Positions 60,922 through 64,000 of a DNA stretch of 64,000 nucleotides are shown here, piece by piece (within the stretch, counting starts at the first letter, position 1; each line of letters opens with the position of its first letter). The DNA is from Microbulbifer marinus. GTDB taxonomy: Bacteria; Pseudomonadota; Gammaproteobacteria; Pseudomonadales; Cellvibrionaceae. The notes below the pieces were generated by a model that saw only the letters and a program-made list of their open reading frames with translations, was not told the origin of the DNA and made no database searches. The position numbers and the translations under genes were made by a program. The stretch covers positions 186,001 through 250,000 of the forward strand of contig NZ_FNQO01000002.1 in assembly GCF_900107725.1 (NCBI RefSeq), read 5' to 3'.

Positions 60922-61047
60922 AGTTAACAAAGCAATGCAGCCGACGTCTTACTTTGTGCACTTTGTGCACGTTTTGCACGGTCGCTGCGCTCCTATTGTC
61001 GTGCAAAAAGCACACAACGTAAGCCGCGGCTGATTGCGGCGTTAGAG
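60922..61047 (+). other. attC site (126 nt)
   Basis: It runs from AGTTAAC (60922-60928) to GTTAGAG (61041-61047). The inner arms GCAATGCAGCCG and CGGCTGATTGC pair with a single extra G in the left arm, the standard attC feature. A second palindrome, TGCAC...GTGCA, fills the middle. It is highly similar to the next attC. Confidence 0.88.
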
Positions 61048-61054
61048 CAGTACC

Positions 61055-61567
61055 ATGAAAAAAATCTTGTATTTATCGCTGAATATAGTCGCACTCCTAG
61101 GAATATTTATCTTTGTTGATAATTGGTATTCTGAAAAAATAGAAATGACTACTGAAATATGCCGCGTTCAAAGCAGAGACCTACTGGATGAAGTGGTGGA
61201 ATCAGGGGTTCGCCCTGCATTTAGTGCGATCAACAATCTAGAGTTACTTCATAGTAGTGGAGAGGCTAGGTTAATCCGCGCTTTTGATTTTCAAATTGAC
61301 GCAGCAGTCGCTCAAGTCCCCAGTTATAAAAATCTCGATATATCGGAATCTAAGCAGGAAAGTCTTAATACGCTTTTGTATCGTGCAAAAAAATTGAGAA
61401 TGGATTATCCAAGTACTGCTGTAGATTCAGAGTATTTCCTAGAAGCGGACAAGGTTTTAAGCGAAGTTGAGCTGGAAGAAGTCAAACCGAAATCCAAGGA
61501 GAGTATTAGAAAACGCTTGGAGAAGTTGCGAGAAGAAGTGAAAGATCGGAAAGCGCAAGCGCTCTAA
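61055..61567 (+). CDS. Single-pass membrane protein of unknown function (cassette gene)
   Basis: This 170-residue protein has one N-terminal helix (about 5-22, LYLSLNIVALLGIFIFV) followed by a highly charged helical, partly coiled-coil region rich in Glu and Lys (SEVELEEVKPKSKESIRKRL). No family recognised. The ATG is 8 nt after the preceding attC. Its stop codon is inside the next attC. It is AT-rich. Confidence 0.75.
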   Translation: MKKILYLSLNIVALLGIFIFVDNWYSEKIEMTTEICRVQSRDLLDEVVESGVRPAFSAINNLELLHSSGEARLIRAFDFQIDAAVAQVPSYKNLDISESKQESLNTLLYRAKKLRMDYPSTAVDSEYFLEADKVLSEVELEEVKPKSKESIRKRLEKLREEVKDRKAQAL

Positions 61568-61678
61568 CAATGCAATGCAGCCGACGTCTTACTTTGTGCA
61601 CTTTTCGCACGGTCGCTGCGCTCCCATTTTCGTGCAAAAAGCACACAAAGCAAGCCGCGGCTGATTGCGGCGTTACGC
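61562..61678 (+). other. attC site (117 nt)
   Basis: It runs from CTCTAAC (61562-61568) to GTTACGC (61672-61678). Inner arms GCAATGCAGCCG/CGGCTGATTGC with the extra G are identical to those of the attC at 60922, as is most of the middle. Two near-identical sites in a row indicate a common cassette-generating system. Confidence 0.88.
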
Positions 61679-61693
61679 TTCTATGGAAATTCG

Positions 61694-62101
61694 ATGAAGT
61701 ATCTAGCTCTAATCCTATTTTTTGTGCTGGTAGGTTGCGCTTCCCCCAAGAAAAATAGTTCACCGAGGGACGAAGCTAAAGAACAGCAGTTTTTAACTAA
61801 GGCGGCATCATATTTTTGCTACGGGAATCGGAATTTTTTGCCATGCATTAATAATGAGGTTGATCTTGAGTCGCCTTCATGCATGGAGTATGTAGTTAGC
61901 AACTCAAAGATATGCGCAGAAAAGCACATATACGGTGCTAATCTATCTGACCCATCCGCAGTCGACGATGTCGGTGTTGCATATACACAGTGCTCCATGC
62001 TTGAGATGCTAGAGTCGGAAGGCAAAACCTACAATGAATTTGAGCAGTGTTTTAAGAGTAATTACAGTGAGTCTAATGTACATCAAAAACTTAACAACTA
62101 G
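61694..62101 (+). CDS. Small lipoprotein of unknown function (cassette gene)
   Basis: This 135-residue protein has a lipoprotein signal (MKYLALILFFVLVGCAS, lipobox VLVGC). The mature part has several Cys (FLPCINNE, SPSCMEY, SKICAEK, YTQCSML, EQCFKS), suggesting disulfide bonds in the periplasm. No family recognised. It lies between two attC sites, in AT-rich DNA. Confidence 0.75.
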   Translation: MKYLALILFFVLVGCASPKKNSSPRDEAKEQQFLTKAASYFCYGNRNFLPCINNEVDLESPSCMEYVVSNSKICAEKHIYGANLSDPSAVDDVGVAYTQCSMLEMLESEGKTYNEFEQCFKSNYSESNVHQKLNN

Positions 62102-62159
62102 CTGCCCCGGAAAAAATACTCGCTGCGCCCGCATCTTTCCGGTGAGTTCGGCATTAGGC
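62089..62159 (+). other. attC-like site, degenerate
   Basis: The left core ACTTAAC (62089-62095) matches the consensus RYYYAAC fully. The right core is ATTAGGC (62153-62159) with A for the first G. Arms CCGG...CCGG and AACT/AGTT can form a partial stem. It is shorter (71 nt) and its arms match poorly, so activity is doubtful. Confidence 0.55.
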
Positions 62160-62169
62160 TAATCGAGAG

Positions 62170-62541
62170 ATGTGGTACAAGCGATACGGATTCAAACACC
62201 CTTCGAGCAATAATGGGATTGGCTGCATGGGTGCCGCGCTATCCGTAATTGTTGTGTTTTCTGCTGCATTTGCTGTTTCTTTACTACTTAAGAATTCTTG
62301 GTTTCTTTGGCTTGGCGTTCCAATTACCTTTGTCGGCTTCTGGATCGCTGAAAATAAATTCCAAAATGACGGGAACCTCATAAAAAGAAGGCGCTTCGAG
62401 TATCATGTATCAAAAGCCAATCGATATATTGAAGCCGGTAAAGTATCAAAAGCAAAAGAGTCCGTGAGAAGAGCCAAAATTTATGGAGAGTTGCCCCCGG
62501 AACTTATGGAGTTTGATCGTAACCAAGGCGGCCAAGTTTAG
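62170..62541 (+). CDS. Small membrane protein of unknown function (cassette gene)
   Basis: This 123-residue protein has two adjacent transmembrane helices (about 18-38 and 43-60) and a basic C-terminal cytosolic tail with a helix-turn-helix-like repeat (YIEAGKVSKAKESVRRAKIYGEL). No family recognised. The stop lies in the next attC. It is AT-rich. Confidence 0.7.
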   Translation: MWYKRYGFKHPSSNNGIGCMGAALSVIVVFSAAFAVSLLLKNSWFLWLGVPITFVGFWIAENKFQNDGNLIKRRRFEYHVSKANRYIEAGKVSKAKESVRRAKIYGELPPELMEFDRNQGGQV

Positions 62542-62600
62542 CCTAACAATCACAGGCAGCATACTCCAGGTAATTTTCGCTCCGCGGCAGGGCATTAGAA
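62541..62600 (+). other. attC-like site, short, matching the left arm at 672
   Basis: The left core GCCTAAC (62541-62547) fits the consensus fully. The next bases TAACAATCACAGGCAGCATA are almost the same as at 675-697 in the left cluster (about 24 of 27 positions, TAACAATC to ACTCC). The right end is ATTAGAA (62594-62600) with A for the first G. This likely marks a truncated member of the same attC family. Confidence 0.6.
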
Positions 62601-62606
62601 ATCAAC

Positions 62607-62918
62607 ATGAAGAAACACAGAAAAATTATTCGCGCACTGGCCGTATTTATAACCACATTTTATGTGCTTGTAGTTACAGGAGCTTCAGGGAATCAGGATT
62701 ACCTTTCAAGAGTATTGATCCATAAGATAACTTCAATTTTTCCCGCCGCTGCTGGACACATTGAATATGCAATCTATGGTGCAATACTGCCTCTGGCAAT
62801 CCTATGGGTTGCGGTACTGCGAATTACTCATTTGAGCGAAGAAGAAAAGGAAATTGAGTACCTAAAACGTAGCCATGAGAACAAAAAACCTAGCAAGGCC
62901 AGACTCAGCCCCCGCTAA
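62607..62918 (+). CDS. Small membrane protein of unknown function (cassette-like gene)
   Basis: This 103-residue protein has two transmembrane segments (about 8-26 and 51-72) and a basic C-terminus. No family recognised. It starts 7 nt after the last attC-like site, and no attC follows it, so it closes the cassette array. Confidence 0.65.
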   Translation: MKKHRKIIRALAVFITTFYVLVVTGASGNQDYLSRVLIHKITSIFPAAAGHIEYAIYGAILPLAILWVAVLRITHLSEEEKEIEYLKRSHENKKPSKARLSPR

Positions 62919-62980
62919 AAACGCAACTCAAAATCACTTCGACACATGCCATATTGGTGGCATTTGAAGTCAGGGACATG

Positions 62981-63658
62981 ATGTACACACCAAAGAAATT
63001 CAACCAAACAGATATGGGGGAAATGAAAGGTCTAATAATCGACTACCCCCTTGCAACTCTGGTGACTTATTCGAATTCCGGATTGGATGCACACCATATC
63101 CCTCTCCACCTTTGTGAGAGGGAGGGAAAGATTATCCTCCAGGGACATATAGCCAAAGCAAACCCTCTCTGGAGGGAAGTAGATGATGGGTCAAATGTGC
63201 TGGCAGTCTTCAACGGACCGAACTGTTATATCTCGCCAAATCACTATCCGACGAAAAGCGAGACCGGCAAAGCCGTGCCCACCTGGAACTATGTCTCGGT
63301 ACACGCAAAAGGGATATTGAGTTTCATTCATGATGAAAAGTGGATATATGAGGTTATTGATAGACTAACGATTCAACATGAAGGGACAAGTGAAGGCGCG
63401 TGGTCAATATCTGATGCGCCAGAGTCATACATTGAAAAAATGCTACCAGCAATCGTTGGCTTGGAAGTAGAGGTTACTTCCCTGAGTGGCCAATGGAAGT
63501 TGAGTCAAAATCAGCCTGAACGAAATAGGCACGGCGTTATAGCCGGGCTATCTGCATCAAATGATACGGACAAACTGAAAGTCAGTGAGCTGGTTGAGAC
63601 AGCCTCATCCGAGGGCGCGGTTGATTACAGTGACAGGCGATACGATGACATCAGCTGA
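62981..63658 (+). CDS. PaiB-like FMN-binding protein
   Basis: The protein is 225 residues from MYTPKKFNQTDMGEM (ATG at 62981, AGGGA upstream); a TTG-started extension from 62954 is less likely. The split-barrel FMN-binding fold is shown by LVTYSNSGLDAHHIPLHL, GHIAKANPLWREV, FNGPNCYISPNHYPTKSETGKAVPTWNYVSVH and LSGQWKLSQNQPERNRHGVIAGL. PaiB proteins are known from Bacillus as repressors or flavin-dependent proteins linked to sporulation and protease genes; in gammaproteobacteria the role is unclear. It overlaps the next gene by 14 nt. Confidence 0.88.
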   Translation: MYTPKKFNQTDMGEMKGLIIDYPLATLVTYSNSGLDAHHIPLHLCEREGKIILQGHIAKANPLWREVDDGSNVLAVFNGPNCYISPNHYPTKSETGKAVPTWNYVSVHAKGILSFIHDEKWIYEVIDRLTIQHEGTSEGAWSISDAPESYIEKMLPAIVGLEVEVTSLSGQWKLSQNQPERNRHGVIAGLSASNDTDKLKVSELVETASSEGAVDYSDRRYDDIS

Positions 63659-64000
63659 ACTCTATCTTCTGGCGGCGGATACAATCCTATTCAGCCACGT
63701 GCTGTTTGTCGCCTTCGTACTCTTTGGCCTGGCTTTCATCCTGATCGGCAAGCTGCGCGCCTGGACCTGGGTGCGCAACCGCTGGTTCCGCCTGGCGCAC
63801 CTCGCCTGCATTGGCGTGGTGGTGCTGCAGGCCTGGCTCGGTGCCATCTGCCCGCTCACCATCTGGGAAATGGCGCTACGGCAACGGGCTGGCGATGCGG
63901 TTTATTCCGGCTCCTTCATAGCGCACTGGCTGGAAACCATTCTGTATTACCGCGCGCCCGACTGGGTGTTTGTAACCTGCTATACGGTATTCGGGGTACT
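63645..64000 (+). CDS. DUF2784 membrane protein (3' end outside window)
   Basis: The start ATG at 63645 lies inside the 3' end of the previous gene in another frame. About 118 residues are visible. Helical segments AADTILFSHVLFVAFVLFGLAF and HLACIGVVVLQAWLGAICPLT with the family motif CPLTIWEMALR match DUF2784, a 120-130-residue family of small multi-pass proteins of unknown function. The last few residues are beyond the window. Confidence 0.8.
   Translation, partial: MTSAELYLLAADTILFSHVLFVAFVLFGLAFILIGKLRAWTWVRNRWFRLAHLACIGVVVLQAWLGAICPLTIWEMALRQRAGDAVYSGSFIAHWLETILYYRAPDWVFVTCYTVFGV

Noticed and set aside
1-64000. Complete integron (integrase gene with attI)
   Set aside because: No tyrosine-recombinase integrase gene or attI-like site was seen; only attC-bearing cassettes are present, so no integron platform is claimed.

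Overview
The window looks like a chromosomal segment of a GC-rich, aerobic, probably marine gammaproteobacterium. The evidence is a large TonB-dependent receptor, many lipoproteins with clear lipoboxes, a TPR-sulfotransferase, an OmpK/Tsx-type porin, a C-terminal GlyGly-CTERM-like sorting signal, a YbiT-type ABC-F protein and attC-bearing gene cassettes. A Microbulbifer/Cellvibrio-type host is my best guess. It is an inference from family composition, not a search result. I recognised no rRNA, tRNA, CRISPR array, transposase or integron integrase.

Layout. 1-1.5 kb: AT-rich integron-type cassettes (a HEPN-like protein cut by the window edge, an attC site, an HNH nuclease). 1.9-15.4 kb: ordinary chromosomal genes (VOC proteins, two GST-like proteins, a YafY/WYL regulator, a decayed C4-zinc-finger gene, an ABC-F protein, an exporter, VF530, a PH-domain protein, an APC permease, a zinc-type alcohol dehydrogenase, a DUF4242 protein). 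15.8-20.4 kb: a purine/nucleoside salvage run (Tsx/OmpK porin, NCS2 permease, phosphoribosyltransferase), then a membrane Ser/Thr kinase with TPR-like repeats and a broken second copy of the phosphoribosyltransferase 3' end. 20.6-24.3 kb: a 1.2-kilo-residue surface protein. 24.4-28.5 kb: a LysR-controlled omega-amino-acid module (class III aminotransferase plus mmsA). 28.8-46.6 kb: three M1-type aminopeptidase lipoproteins with an HEYTH peptidase, an Nmad3 protein, a double-domain MltF-like lytic transglycosylase and smaller genes. 46.6-60.3 kb: TPR-sulfotransferase, TonB receptor, nitrilase-family amidase, MFS transporter, MocR regulator with an extra C-terminal domain, HdeD, a second class III aminotransferase, a succinate-semialdehyde-type dehydrogenase and a second LysR. 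60.4-62.9 kb: a second AT-rich cassette array with four attC or attC-like sites and no integrase. 62.9-64 kb: a PaiB-like protein and a DUF2784 membrane protein.

How it works together. Two LysR-flanked modules (24.4-28.5 and 56.2-60.3 kb) pair a class III aminotransferase with an aldehyde dehydrogenase, consistent with beta-alanine- and GABA-type catabolism. The second lies beside a receptor, amidase, transporter and MocR set that could take up and open an unknown nitrogenous substrate. The lipoprotein peptidases would act on peptides in the envelope. Both window ends carry attC cassettes whose attC left arms are nearly identical about 62 kb apart, so the core chromosome here is bracketed by clusters of attC sites without an integrase (CALIN-type). 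A roughly 85-bp palindromic intergenic repeat occurs four times, once inside the aminotransferase-mmsA operon.
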